Shown here piece after piece: positions 47,298-58,429 of a DNA stretch of 64,000 bases. A model generated the notes under the pieces. It was not told the DNA's origin. It saw only the letters and a program-made list of their open reading frames with translations, and did not search any database. Every line of letters starts with the position of its first letter. Position 1 is the stretch's first letter. A program made the translations under genes and the position numbers. The DNA lies in NCBI GenBank assembly GCA_905221605.1, contig CAJNDS010002361.1, positions 404,480 through 468,479 of the forward strand, in the 5' to 3' direction. The DNA is from Symbiodinium natans. Its lineage: Eukaryota > Sar > Dinophyceae > Suessiales > Symbiodiniaceae.

Positions 47298-48368
47298 CAG
47301 GGGCATTTTCAGCCTTGTGGTTGTTGACCGTTTTCAGACGTGAAGACCGAGGATCCCGACCCCGACACGCCCGATCCATCGTGAATGTTGCCCTTTTGAA
47401 AGAAAGCGCTGCCCAAACGTGGGGTTTCCGCAAGATGACCGCCTGCGTGGCAGACGCCATGAACCATGGGGATCGTGGGAGAGTGGGGGGGGAGTGGGGC
47501 AGCGACCTGCCCTAAAAGTACGAGGATTGCAGGGCCTGTCTAGTTGCATCAAACACCGACACAACAGCTCCTAAAGATCCAAACTCGCCTTTAACTCTAC
47601 ACTTTAGCCCACTTTCTAAACTCCACACTGTGGACAACGTCATTTTTCTTCAGTCCCACACGAACCTCAGTTGACTGGAAGGCAGCAGGACCCCAACCCA
47701 AACAGACGATTGACAAGACTACCGCCAGCTCCGCAGAAGAGAAGCCAAAATCAAAGAAGTTCCGCAGTAGGGACGGGAGTTGGGCACACCGTGCCACCGC
47801 TGATTGCGCTTGTACTTTCGGTCCGGAACAGCCGGCATAGCATGTCATACTGTTGTTGCGGATCTGGGCTGCAGCTGCCACTTCGCAAGATGGGTTCAAG
47901 TCCAACACGGTCGCATTTGCAGCTTGACTTTTCGCAGTCATCCCTGCTAAATTCCCTGCAAGGTCGCATTTTGGGCGGACTCGTTTTCGAGCCTTGCCCA
48001 TGCGGTTTCTGGATCGAAGCTGCAGGATCTTACGACCGCAGTGGCGGAGGCCTGTTTGCTGTGCTCAGCATTCCGCATCCTCGCACTGTCACGTTGCAGG
48101 CACCGCGCTGTTCATGGAGGTCGCGAAGGCGGCGGTTGAGGGCGGAGCGACCTATCTCGCAGCGGGCTTAGCCTTAGCTGCTTGAGCTTCGCCTCTGCCT
48201 TACCAAAAGACCAGTCAAACCCCTCCCCACCCCCCGCCCCCGAGTTTTGCGTTCGCATGTTTTACGCTACCAACGTATGGGGCGGAACTGTCCGCACTTA
48301 GGAAAACCGACAGTTTTGTTCAACAAACAGGTCTCAAAGTCACACATCGTTGACAGTTAGCCCCCCTA
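47298..48368. other. Interval with weak overlapping ORFs
   Basis: Frames open on both strands (plus, 47,671-48,171; minus, 47,597-48,001) overlap each other and show no recognised domain. Toward 48,110-48,185 a plus frame reads EVAKAAVEGGATYLAAGLALAA before a stop, which could be an exon end. Nothing firm. Confidence 0.3.
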
Positions 48369-48490
48369 GTGGTGGAGTGTGGAGTGTGGAGTGTGGAGTG
48401 TGGAGTGTGGTGTTGTATTCGGTGGTGCCAGGGTGTGGGGTGTGGGGTGTGGAGTGGAGTGTGGTGGTGCGTGGTGGTGTGTTGTTTGTG
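48369..48490. repeat. GTGGAGT-type microsatellite
   Basis: About five tandem GTGGAGT units followed by G/T-rich variants. The minus strand encodes His/Thr/Pro-rich artefact ORFs. Confidence 0.9.
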
Positions 48491-48539
48491 GTGTGTGGAG
48501 GCTGATGGAGGCTGCCACACAGAAAAGGCATGAGAAGGC

Positions 48540-49225
48540 CATGTCACTGCAAACCTGAGAAGCAACAAAGGACGTGACATGCGGAGAAGGCCATGCCACT
48601 ACTAACCTGAAAACGCACACAATGGCCGTGCAGCCATGACATACAGAGAAAGTCATGCCATTGTCCAACCTGAACAATGCAGCAGGCGTGACATGCAGAG
48701 AAAGGCCGTGATAAGCCATGCCACTGAGAAGCCGCACGAAGGGCTCGACACACAGCCGAGGGGTGCGACACACATCTTTGCACAACGAGCGTGGCGTAAG
48801 CAGAATCCCACGGAATGCCGTGTCGTGTCACCGTGAACCTGAAGACAAACAAAGCTCCATACAGAGAAGGCGATGTCACTGCGAACCTGAGGAAAAACAA
48901 AGGGCGTGTCAGGCAGAGAGGGCCATGTCGTGGACAACTTAGCGTGCGAGAAGCAAAGGGTGTGACGCACAGAGAAAACCATTTCACCGTTCCTGTAACC
49001 TGAAAGAAAAAACAAAAGGCACCAGATGCCGACAAGCCATGTTATTGCATCTTCACCGAGAGAAGGCGAAGGGCGTGACGTTCGGAGAAGGACGCAAAAG
49101 CTGGGGCATACAGAGAAGGCTAACAGGCGTGACATACACAGAATCAAATGTCGCTCTTGATCTGAAAAAAAGCGAAAAGCATGAGCAATAGCATGACAAA
49201 TCATTTCAATGTCAACCTGAGAAAG
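48540..49225. repeat. Degenerate ~50-65-bp minisatellite
   Basis: Diverged units share the order GCCATG(CC/TC)ACTG, AACCTGA, ACAAAGG, GCGTGACAT, CAGAGAAGG. AACCTGA occurs at 48,552, 48,604 and 48,667 and intermittently after. A minus-strand frame of 311 codons passes through, giving recurring peptide phrases such as FSVCH and MAFS, but composition and divergence look like repeat decay and not selection. Confidence 0.7.
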
Positions 49226-49758
49226 GGCGTGACATACCTCTAGTGGTGCGCGCTGTATCGTGGTGTTTGGTGGCAGTGTGTGGTGGGGCGTCGGTGCGTA
49301 GGGGAGTTTGGAGTCCGGTGGGGGCGTGGTGGCTGCGGTGGTGATGGTGGTGGGGGTCTGTGGTGGTGGTCCGTGGTGGTCCGTGGCGGTCCGTGGTGGT
49401 CTGTGGTCGTCTGTGGCGGTCTGTGGTGGTCTGTGGTGGTTTGTGGTAGTCTGTGGTGCGGGTGCTGGTGCTTGTGGTTTGTGCTGGTTTGCGGTGGTTT
49501 GTGGTGGTGGTGGTGGTGGCGGTGGTGTTGGTGGGTGGTGATGGTGGTGGTGGTGGTGGTGGTCTGTGGTGGTCTGTGGTGGTGACATGTGGTGTGATGT
49601 GTAGTGGTTTGGAGGTGGTGTTTGTTGTTATGGACAGACGGAGAAGAAGAAGAGGAATTGGAGAGGGGATGGGAAGGGCAGCGTGGCGGCGGTGGGGCTC
49701 GCGGGGGCGGGGAGAGGGAAGCGGGAAAGGCGCATCGATCGGGGCGTTCCAGCCATAA
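49226..49758. repeat. GGT-rich microsatellite with purine-rich tail, copy 2
   Basis: A GGT/CTGTGGTGGT array (49,260-49,620) followed by GACAGACGGAGAAGAAGAAG and a tail ending near CGGGGCGTTCCAG. It mirrors 11,371-11,680 in component order, so the two blocks descend from one composite repeat. Confidence 0.8.
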
Positions 49759-51469
49759 CCCTACTAGAGCACGGACTAATCCATAGCGGCCCTCAAGTGT
49801 CATATATCTGAGCTCAGGCCTTGAAACCCAAGGACGAGCAGGCCCAGACTTGTTGGGCCAGATGCGGGGTTCGCCCGCTGCGTGGCTTTGCCGCGTTTCA
49901 CCGCAGCACGCAAAGACGGGCTGTGCTGTTGGCAACGCTCACTGCCGAAGCCGCTGGCCGCCTAGCGGCGGCTCAGTGCGCGGAGGTGGCTGAGAGCTTC
50001 GGGAGCGAGGCCACCAGCGTCGAGGCGGTCTGGATTCTGTGGCTCGCGTGACAAAAACGAAATTGGAAGCCTGTCTCGCTTTAACTGTGTATATTTGTTT
50101 TTGTTGGGGGGGGAGGGGTGTGGCTTAAACCCCCCGTCTTGGCAGGTCATGTGTCGATCACGTTTACGTACCAGCGCAATGCGAGCCAACCCAGGATGCT
50201 ATTTCGAGTCAGCACGTTCTGCTTGTTCTTCCATGCAGCTTTGTCAGCCATTTCTCGGCTTTTGTGTAGGGATGCTCAGGAGAAACTCTTGAGCATGCAG
50301 TTGCTGACAAAAGTAGAAGCCACAACTACGTCCCTGACACCGTTCAGGCCACATGTGCACCATATCTCATAGTGCTCTGAGTGCTCTGATGCTGTTTGAG
50401 ACGAGTCGCATGACCTTGTCCGACAGGCCATGCTGAGAGACGCATCTGCGGAGCGTCATGCCCGATGCTATGCAAGCCGGGTCTGCTCAGGTCACCCTGC
50501 ACACGTGCTGTGCATGTTGTGCATATCTGTCGAATTGGAGGTGGAAATGGTATCTGCTGAAAATATTGATCCGGCCCGCGATGTGACATTTTCAACATGG
50601 AGCCACAAACAAATCATGGCTTTCAGTAGTGATGTGCAATGGTTGATACATTGTACAGATACTATTTGGCTGCTCATCGGGAGGGCTTCTGCAGGTGCTC
50701 TGCAGGTGTTGTACATGACCTCAAACTGAGCTACCAAGTCTTTCGAGCCTGTGCGAGGATTCCACATGCCAGATTTGTTTCTCGCCTTTCATGGTGTCCT
50801 GGTGGTGTCTGAGAAAGTACTGCATTCTCGCGTTCTTGGTTTCCCACCTCTTCAGGCAGACCTGCGATCCGAGGCTTTTGCATGCTTTCTGCGGCCCTTT
50901 CGATCATCTCCAGCATCCCGAAGCCCGCTGAGTGGGCTGCATGTGGCTTGTGCCGCAACATGCTTGAACTTAGCTCACTTAGCTCTTGCAGACACTGTCT
51001 TCGAGCACTCCCTGGGCACAATGTCAAAGTCGCGCGTGTTTTGGAGATTCTTTCTTGTTCTTACCACGGATTGGCAGGACTGCCAGACAGTCACCGTGCA
51101 ATTGCGATCCCTGGCACGTTTTCGTCGAGCAATCGCACGCAAGACTGTAAGCCTTAATCCCTGAAACCCTGAAGCGTTCTTTAACGACTGTTGCCCCAAA
51201 GACTTGAGCAAGCGAGTCGCCGTGAAGTGCACTCTTCACTATTGTTGACATTGTTGGTGGTTCGTTGCGGGTCACAAGCTTTCCATTTTTCCGGCACAAG
51301 AACTGTGCGTGCGTGTGTGCATGAAGCCATTTCATCTGCGTGTATGCTTCGTTAAAAAGTGAGCGCTGCGTGCAAGACAAAAGCATGAGCAGCGCCGTGG
51401 GCCCCCGAAGGGGCAGCGCAGCGAATGCAGTTTTGGCGCGCGCAGCGCTTAAATTTTTTAATAAACCCT
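49759..51469. other. Intergenic, weak exon-like ORFs only
   Basis: A plus frame ending at 50,051 (RRAVLLATLTAEAAGRLAAA, then EVAESFGSEATSVEAVWILW) has an alanine-rich helix-like composition and might be an exon. Other frames (for example to 50,729 and 51,164) have no recognised motif. No RNA gene seen. Confidence 0.3.
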
Positions 51470-53207
51470 AAATGCCCTAAACCGAAACCCTAATCCCTAA
51501 ATCGTAACAACCCTCAAAACCCTAATCCCTAAACGGTAACAACCCTGAAAACCCTAATTCCAAGACGGTAACAACCCTTCAAACCCTAATTCCAAAACGG
51601 TAACAACCCTTAAAACCCTAATCCCTGAACGATTTTAGGGTTTAGGGATTTTTAGGGTTTAGGGATTTTTAGGGTTTAGGGGTTTTTTAGGGTTTAGGGA
51701 TTTTTAGGGTTTAGGGATTTTTAGGGTTTAGGGATTTTTAGGGTTTAGGGATTTTTAGGGTTTAGGGAACCCTAAACCCTAAACCCTAAACCCTAAAAAT
51801 CCCCTAAATGCCCTAAACCGAAACCCTAATCCCTAAATCGTAACAACCCTCAAAACCCTAATCCCTAAACGGTAACAACCCTGAAAACCCTAATTCCAAG
51901 ACGGTAACAACCCTTCAAACCCTAATTCCAAAACGGTAACAACCCTTAAAACCCTAATCCCTGAACGATTTTAGGGTTTAGGGATTTTTAGGGTTTAGGG
52001 ATTTTTAGGGTTTAGGGGTTTTTTAGGGTTTAGGGATTTTTAGGGTTTAGGGATTTTTAGGGTTTAGGGTTTATTTTTAGGGTTTAGGGATTTTTAGGGT
52101 TTAGGGATTTTTAGGGTTTAGGGATTTTTAGGGTTTAGGGATTTTTAGGGTTTAGGGATTTTTAGGGTTTAGGGATTTTTAGGGTTTAGGGATTTTTAGG
52201 GTTTAGGGATTTTTAGGGTTTAGGGGGGTTTTTAGGGTTTAGGGGTTTTTAGGGTTTAGGGATTTTTAGGGTTTAGGGATTTTTTGGGTTTAGGGATTTT
52301 TAGGGTTTAGGGATTTTTAGGGTTTAGGGAACCCTAAACCCTAAACCCTAAACCCTAAAAATCCCCTAAATGCCCTAAACCGAAACCCTAATCCCTAAAT
52401 CGTAACAACCCTCAAAACCCTAATCCCTAAACGGTAACAACCCTGAAAACCCTAATTCCAAGACGGTAACAACCCTTCAAACCCTAATTCCAAAACGGTA
52501 ACAACCCTTAAAACCCTAATCCCTGAACGATTTTAGGGTTTAGGGATTTTTAGGGTTTAGGGATTTTTAGGGTTTAGGGGTTTTTTAGGGTTTAGGGATT
52601 TTTAGGGTTTAGGGATTTTTAGGGTTTAGGGATTTTTAGGGTTTAGGGATTTTTAGGGTTTAGGGAACCCTAAACCCTAAACCCTAAACCCTAAAAATCC
52701 CCTAAATGCCCTAAACCGAAACCCTAATCCCTAAATCGTAACAACCCTCAAAACCCTAATCCCTAAACGGTAACAACCCTGAAAACCCTAATTCCAAGAC
52801 GGTAACAACCCTTCAAACCCTAATTCCAAAACGGTAACAACCCTTAAAACCCTAATCCCTGAACGATTTTAGGGTTTAGGGATTTTTAGGGTTTAGGGAT
52901 TTTTAGGGTTTAGGGATTTTTAGGGTTTAGGGATTTTTAGGGTTTAGGGATTTTTAGGGTTTAGGGATTTTTAGGGTTTAGGGATTTTTTGGGTTTAGGG
53001 ATTTTTAGGGTTTAGGGATTTTTAGGGTTTAGGGATTTTAGGGTTTAGGGAATTTAGGGTTTAGGGTTTAGGGTTTAGGGTTTAGGGTTTAGGGTTTAGG
53101 GTTTAGGGTTTAGGGTTTAGGGTTTAGGGTTTAGGGTTTAGGGTTTAGGGTTTAGGGTTTAGGGTTTAGGGTTTAGGGTTTAGGGTTTAGGGTTTAGGGT
53201 TTAGGGT
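51470..53207. repeat. Strand-switching telomeric higher-order repeat
   Basis: A ~160-bp C-strand block (starting AAATGCCCTAAACCGAAACC and containing CGGTAACAACCCT units) is followed by G-strand TTTAGGGATTTTTAGGG repeats, then flips back through TTTAGGG-AA-CCCTAAA. The block starts at 51,470, 51,806, 52,368 and 52,704, giving spacings of 336, 562 and 336 bp. G-to-C flips lie at about 51,768, 52,330 and 52,666. The array ends in about 22 near-perfect TTTAGGG copies (53,053-53,207). It is interstitial here, since more than 10 kb of other DNA follows. Confidence 0.92.
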
Positions 53208-53699
53208 GTAGCACGGGTCAGCTGAACGCAATAGTGTGAAGACATGCCCACCCCAAGGCCACCCTATCACAACTCACTGCGAAACCAAACCGGAGCCAGC
53301 CAAAACCAAGCCGGCCATTCAAAATCCGCGAAACCGAGCCGGAGCCAGCCCAAACTAAGGCAACCATTCAAAACTCACACGTCGAACATTCTTGGAGGAT
53401 TCTGAAACTAGTTAGAACAGCCCAAGCCTTTAGTGACTAGATTTCTGGGTTTTTCTTGGGGCCATAAGGCAAAGGATTCCCCTTCAGGTTTACGCGAAGG
53501 GGACGGTCTGGGCCGAAGGGCCCTCTCACAGAAAACTCAGGCGTGAACTTGCAGGTTGTGGGTCACTTGGGTCCATAAGGCAAAGGACTCTCCTTCAGGT
53601 TTGCGCGAGGGGGACGGTCTGGGCCGAAGGGCCCTCTCAAAAAGGCGCGAAGAGGTTACACAGCCAGGGGTGCAGTCTGGCAAGAAGCCAAAGAACCAG
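53208..53699. repeat. Short direct repeats after the telomeric array
   Basis: A ~62-bp unit (GAAACCRARCCGGAGCCAGC) appears twice near 53,281-53,370. A ~111-bp unit (CCATAAGGCAAAGGA, then GGACGGTCTGGGCCGAAGGG) appears at 53,462 and 53,573. Non-coding. Confidence 0.75.
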
Positions 53700-53930
53700 A
53701 GCACCACCAGAGCCAGGTGAGAGGTACCAGGCCAGGGCCAGAGCCAGGGCAGTGTTCAGGCTCAGGCAGGAGGATTCAGGGCCAGGGTGAGGGTCAGGGG
53801 GCCCATCAGGGCCCATGCCAGGGCCAGGGTCAGGGCCAGCAATCGTCAGGTCAGGGCCAAACACCAAACCGGGGGCCAGGGCCAGCACCGCCAGCAGGGG
53901 GGCCCAGCCAGGGCCAGGCAAATGGAAAAA
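53700..53930. repeat. CAGGGC-type minisatellite
   Basis: Irregular hexamer repeats of CCAGGG/TCAGGG with GCC interruptions. Gly/Gln-rich and Pro-rich ORFs are repeat products. Confidence 0.85.
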
Positions 53931-54112
53931 GGACCCCCCCGAAAATTTAAGGGTAATACAATATAACAGTGACTATGCTAGGCGACTTTAGCTTGGCGAC
54001 CTCTCAGGGGTGCGGCTGGCAGGCTCTGCAGCCCAGCAGAGCCTGCCCTGGTCTCGCTGACCGCTCGACTGCGCCCGCCTACCCCAATAGAGCTTTGAGG
54101 GGGGGCGGGCGG
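53931..54112. other. Spacer with strong 12-bp hairpin
   Basis: GGCAGGCTCTGC (54,018-54,029) pairs perfectly with GCAGAGCCTGCC (54,036-54,047) across a 6-nt loop. The spacer sits directly before a TTTAGGG array. No ORF. Confidence 0.6.
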
Positions 54113-54258
54113 GTTTAGGGTTTAGGGTTTAGGGTTTAGGGTTTAGGGTTTAGGGTTTAGGGTTTAGGGTTTAGGGTTTAGGGTTTAGGGTTTAGGGTTT
54201 TAGGGTTTTAGGGTTTAGGGTTTAGGGTTTAGGGTTTAGGGTTTAGGGTTTAGGGTTT
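54113..54258 (+). repeat. TTTAGGG array (~21 copies)
   Basis: Near-perfect heptamers in G-rich orientation with two TTTTAGGG variants. An interstitial telomeric repeat. Confidence 0.97.
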
Positions 54259-54479
54259 GCTCACTGAAGCGACGCGCCTCGACCCAAGGGGTCGTGGGCG
54301 GCGCGTCGCGCGAAAGCTAAAACCCCACCCCAAGACCACCCAAACCTTACTCTATTAGGGTTTAGGGTTTTTTTTTTGATAGTTCTCTCGTTGCTTTGTA
54401 TTCTCTGCTGTAGTTGTGGGTTGTTTTAATATAAATCAAAAGGAAAAGTAAAGCAGGGGGTAACAGTCTGCTTATATGT
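54259..54479. other. Spacer with GC-rich cruciform
   Basis: GCGACGCGCC (54,269-54,278) pairs with GGCGCGTCGC (54,300-54,309), with an inner CGACCC/GGGTCG stem. It starts 11 bp after the telomeric array ends. A short TTTAGGGTTTT lies near 54,360. No gene. Confidence 0.6.
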
Positions 54480-55550
54480 TGTGTTTTCACGCCCGAGTAG
54501 GCCCGGCTGGGAGCACCGATTCCGCGCTCGGGGCCGCGGCGCCATCGCTCGCTGTCACTGCGCTCCGTGGCGCCGCTGTGTACAAGAACGCTTCTTGTTC
54601 TCTCGCTGCTTTTGTATTCTCTGCCCTAGTGGATATCTGAATAAAAATCAGAAACGTTTTACCCCAAAAGGGCCACAAGAGCACCAGAAAGCATCCACGA
54701 GGCCCCAAGAGCCACCAAAAGGCTTCAAAAGGCCCCCTAAAAAAGGACCTCCAGGATTTTTCCGGGCCCGCAATGAAAAATGTTTTTTAGTACAGAAATC
54801 GATGGTTTTGGGCACCCCGAGTAGGCCCGGCTGGTAGCACCGATTCCGCGCTCGGGGCCGCGGCGCCATCGCTCGTTGTCACTGCGCTCCGTGGCGCCGC
54901 TGTGTACAAGAACGCTTCTTGTTCTCTCGCTGCTTTTGTATTATCTGCTGTAGTGAATATTTTAATATAAATCATAAACGTTTTACCCCAACATTTTAAA
55001 AGGGCCACAAGAGTACCAGAAAGCACCCACGAGGCCCCAAGAGCCACCAAAAACCTTCAAAAGGCCCCCTAGAAGAAGGGGACCTCCAGGATTTGCTCGG
55101 GTCCGCAATGAAAAATGCTATGATTTAGCACCCAAATCGATGGTGTTGGTCACAACGAAAAGTAAAGCAGGGGGCAACAGTCTGCTTATACGTTGTGTTT
55201 TACGCCCGAGTAGGCCCGGCTGGGAGCACCGATTCCGCGCTCGGGGCCGCGGCGCCATCGCTCGTTGTCACTGCGCTCCGTGCCGCTGTGTACAAGAACG
55301 CTTCTTGTTCTCTCGTTGCTTTTGTATTCTCTGCTGTAGTGGATATCTTGATAAAAATCATAAACGTTTTACCCCAAAAGGCACCAAAGGCTTCAAAAGG
55401 CCACCAGGAGCCACCAAAAGGCTCGAAAAGGCTTGAAAAGCTTCAAAAAGATTCAAAAAGCCCTCGAAAGAAGGGACCCAGGATCTGCCCTGGCCCGCAA
55501 TGAAAAGTGCAATTTTTTAGTATTGAAATCGATGGTTTTAACTGTTAGAA
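54480..55550. repeat. ~325-390-bp tandem repeat, three copies
   Basis: CGAGTAGGCCCGGCTGG starts at 54,494, 54,818 and 55,207. Each unit then has GATTCCGCGCTCGGGGCCGC, GTGTACAAGAACGCTTCTTG, an AT-rich ATAAAAATCA stretch, CCAC/GGCTTCAAAAGG repeats, and a tail CGCAATGAAAA...AAATCGATGG. The tail alone recurs at ~56,365-56,482 inside the next array. Copies differ by indels in the AAAGGC-rich middle. Non-coding. Confidence 0.9.
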
Positions 55551-55990
55551 ACTATCCGGGAGGAGCCCAAAAAGTTCAGAAACTGTCCGGGAGGAGCCTA
55601 AAAAGGCCCGGGAGGAGCCCAAAAAGGCCCAGAAACTCCGGGAGGAGCCCAAAAAGGCTCAGAAACTGTCCGGGAGAAGCCCAAAAGGCTCAGAAACTGT
55701 CCGGGAAAACAGAAACTGTCCGGGAGCCCAAAAAAGCGCAGAAACTGTCCGGGAGGAGCCCGAAAAGGCGCAGAAATGGTCCGGGAGGAGCAGGGGACCC
55801 TAAATCCTAAATCTTAAATCCTAAATCCTAAATCTCAAATCCTAAATCCTAAATCCTAAATCGGGAGAAGCCCAAAAGGCTCAGAAACTGTCCGGGAAAA
55901 CAGAAACTGTCCGGGAGCCCAAAAAAGCGCAGAAACTGTCCGGGAGGAGCCCGAAAAGGCGCAGAAATGGTCCGGGAGGAGCAGGGGACC
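55551..55990. repeat. GAAACTGTCCGGGAGGAGCC minisatellite with internal duplication
   Basis: Units of about 20-36 bp with CAGAAACTGTCCGGGAG and CCAAAAAGG recur roughly ten times. A ~130-bp stretch starting GGGAGAAGCCCAAAAGGC is duplicated at 55,671 and 55,863, separated by a first patch of TCCTAAA repeats. A 125-codon ORF here is a repeat product. Confidence 0.88.
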
Positions 55991-57000
55991 CTAAATCCTA
56001 AATCCTAAATCCTAAATCCTAAATCCTAAATCCTAAAGCCTAAATCCTAAATACTAAATCCTAAATCCTAAATCCTAATCCTAATCCTAAATCCTAAATC
56101 CTAAATCCTAAATCCTAAATCCTAAATCCTAAATCCTAAATCCTAAATCCTAAATCCTAAATCTTAAATCCTAAATCCTAAATCCTAAATCCTAAATCCG
56201 AAATCCGAAATCCTAAATCCTATATCCTAAATCCTAAATCCTAAATCCTAAATCCTAAATCCTAAATCCTAAATCCTAAATCCTAAACGTAAATCCTAAA
56301 TCCTAAATCCTAAATCCTAAATCCTAAAACCTAAATCCTAAATCCTAAATCCTAAATCCTAAATGCTAAAAGTCTTCAAAACGCTCTCTAAAGGAGGGGG
56401 GACCCCAGCATCTGCCCTGGCCGCAATGAAAAGTGCGATTTTTTAGTACTGAAATCGATGGTTTTGGGCACCCCTCCATTTTGCCCTAAATCCTAAATCC
56501 TAAATCCTAAATCCTAAATCCTAAATCCTAAATCCTAAATCCTAAATCCTAAATCCTAAATCCTAAGTCCTAAGTCCTAAGTCCTAAATCCTAAATCCTA
56601 AATCCTAAATCCTAAATCCTAAATCCTAAATCCTAAATCCTAAATCCTAAATCCTAAATCCTAAATCCTAAATCCTTAATGCTAAATCCTAAATCCTAAA
56701 TCCTAAATCCTAAATCCTAAATCCTAAATCCTAAATCCTAAATCCTAAATCCTAAATCCTAAATCCTAAATCCTAAATCCTAAATCCTAAATCCTAAATC
56801 CTAAATCCTAAATCCTAAATCCTAAATCCTAAATCCTAAATCCTAAATCCTAAATCCTTAATGCTAAATCCTAAATCCTAAATCCTAAATCCTTAATCCT
56901 AAATCCTAAATCCTAAATCCTAAATCCTAAATCCTAATTCCTAATTCCTAATTCCTAAATCCTAAATCCTAAATCCTAAATCCTAAATCCTAAATCCTAA
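55798..57000. repeat. TCCTAAA heptamer array (telomere-like variant)
   Basis: Roughly 140 copies of TCCTAAA in several blocks (55,798-55,862, 55,987-56,365, 56,485-57,000), differing from the canonical CCCTAAA by one base. Variants include TCCTAAG, TCCTTAATGC and TCCGAAA, clustered locally as though spread by slippage. The second and third blocks are separated by a tail fragment of the preceding 325-390-bp repeat. Confidence 0.95.
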
Positions 57001-57257
57001 TTTTTAAAGGGGAAGGATGGGGGTCTAGGCTTTAGGGTAATAAAATATGCTTTAGGGCTGTACGCCCTGTTCCCTCTTTCAAAGCTGTGAGGAGTGCGTT
57101 ACGGTGCCAGAAGCTAACTCTTCTGGCACTAAAGAGAGCATCTGCCTCCAACTGCTAGACTGTCGCTACTCAGTTGTCGGCTGCCGTCGCTAGCGGCTCG
57201 GCGGGCTCGCTGCGGCCCGCTGCCTTGCCGGCAGCTAATCAGGGGCCTTGCTCGCAG
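57001..57257. other. Spacer with perfect 10-bp hairpin
   Basis: GTGCCAGAAG (57,104-57,113) pairs with CTTCTGGCAC (57,120-57,129) across a 6-nt loop; further GC-rich inverted repeats lie at 57,180-57,236. It ends directly against a TTTAGGG array, like the 54.0 kb spacer. No ORF. Confidence 0.6.
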
Positions 57258-57341
57258 TTTAGGGTTTAGGGTTTAGGGTTTAGGGTTTAGGGTTTAGGGT
57301 TTAGGGTTTAGGGTTTAGGGTTTAGGGTTTAGGGTTTAGGG
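57258..57341 (+). repeat. TTTAGGG array (12 copies)
   Basis: Perfect heptamers in G-rich orientation. Confidence 0.97.
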
Positions 57342-57489
57342 TTCAGCAGCTCTGGGTCGAGCAATCTCTAGTAGAGCCGCTGTCTGGACTCTAGAAAAAA
57401 AACCCACCCACCCAGAGAATCCCAAAACATTAAGAAATATAAAGTTCACATTTTTCCTCAGCAAGCCCTGTCCTCCAACCTCATTTATT

Positions 57490-57714
57490 CATTCTGCTCG
57501 TGTTTTTTGTCATTCTGCTTGGTTTCCATTCTGCTCGTATGCGTTTCTTTCTGCTCGTATTCATTCTGCTCGTATTCGTTCTTTTTCTGATCTGCTCGTC
57601 TCGTGTTCGTTCTCGTTCTGCTCGTGTTCATTCTGCTCGTATTCGTTCTCTCTCTGCTCGATTTCAGTCCGCTCGTTTTCGTTGTTTTTCTTCTCGTATT
57701 CATTCTGTTCGTAT

Positions 57715-57755
<41 letters not shown>

Positions 57756-58300
57756 TCGATTTCAGTCTGCTCGTCTTCGTTCTCTCTCTGCTCGTAATCA
57801 TTCTGCTCGTATTCGTTCTCTTTCTGCTCATATTCATTTTGCTCGTGTTCGTTCTCTTTCTGCTCGTATTTGTGCTTTTGCTGCTCGTATTCGTTCTCTC
57901 TCTGCTCCATTTCAGTCCGCTCGTTTTCGCTGTCTTTCTGCTCGTACTGAGTCTGCTCGTACTCGTTCTCTTCTGCTCGTATTCATTCTGCTCGTATTCG
58001 TTCTCTCTCTGCTCGATGTCAATCTGCTCGTATTCGTTCTCTTTCTGCTCATATTCATTTTGCTCGTGTTCGTTCTCTTTCTGCTCGTGTTCGTGCTCTT
58101 TCTGCGCGTGTTCGTTCTCTCTCTCTCTGCTCGATTTCAGTCCGCTCGTTTTCGCTGTCTTTCTGCTCGTACTGAGTCTGCTCGTACTCGTTCTCTTTCT
58201 GCTCGTATTCATTCTGCTCGTATTCGTTCTCTCTCTGCTCGATGTCAGTCTACTCGTATTCGTTCTCTCTCTCTGCTCATATTCACTTTGCTCGTGTCGT
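57490..58300. repeat. TCTGCTCGTATTCGTTCTC minisatellite
   Basis: Units of 15-24 bp, mostly multiples of three, keep long frames open on both strands (270 codons plus; 217 codons minus, reading ENEYEQ-type repeats). A (TC)n patch lies at 57,719-57,752. A ~150-bp block (TTCAGTCCGCTCGTTTTCGC) is duplicated at 57,911 and 58,136. With both strands open I treat this as non-coding simple-sequence DNA. Confidence 0.9.
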
Positions 58301-58429
58301 TTTCCCCGGTGACCCTGCCTATTTTTGGCCGTCTTGTTGATTGTGTTTGGCACACTTTAAGCTGCCTGGCTTCCACATGGTTGCTTTCCAATTAGTGCCC
58401 CGGTGACCTCGCCTCATGTTGGCTCCTGC

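Noticed and set aside
53053-53207. TTTAGGG array as a real chromosome end
   Set aside because: More than 10 kb of further sequence follows, with additional telomeric arrays; it is interstitial in this assembly.
57485-58353. 270-codon plus and 217-codon minus ORFs (ENEYEQ-type repeat protein)
   Set aside because: Both strands are open simultaneously because minisatellite units are multiples of three; no start context or globular domain.
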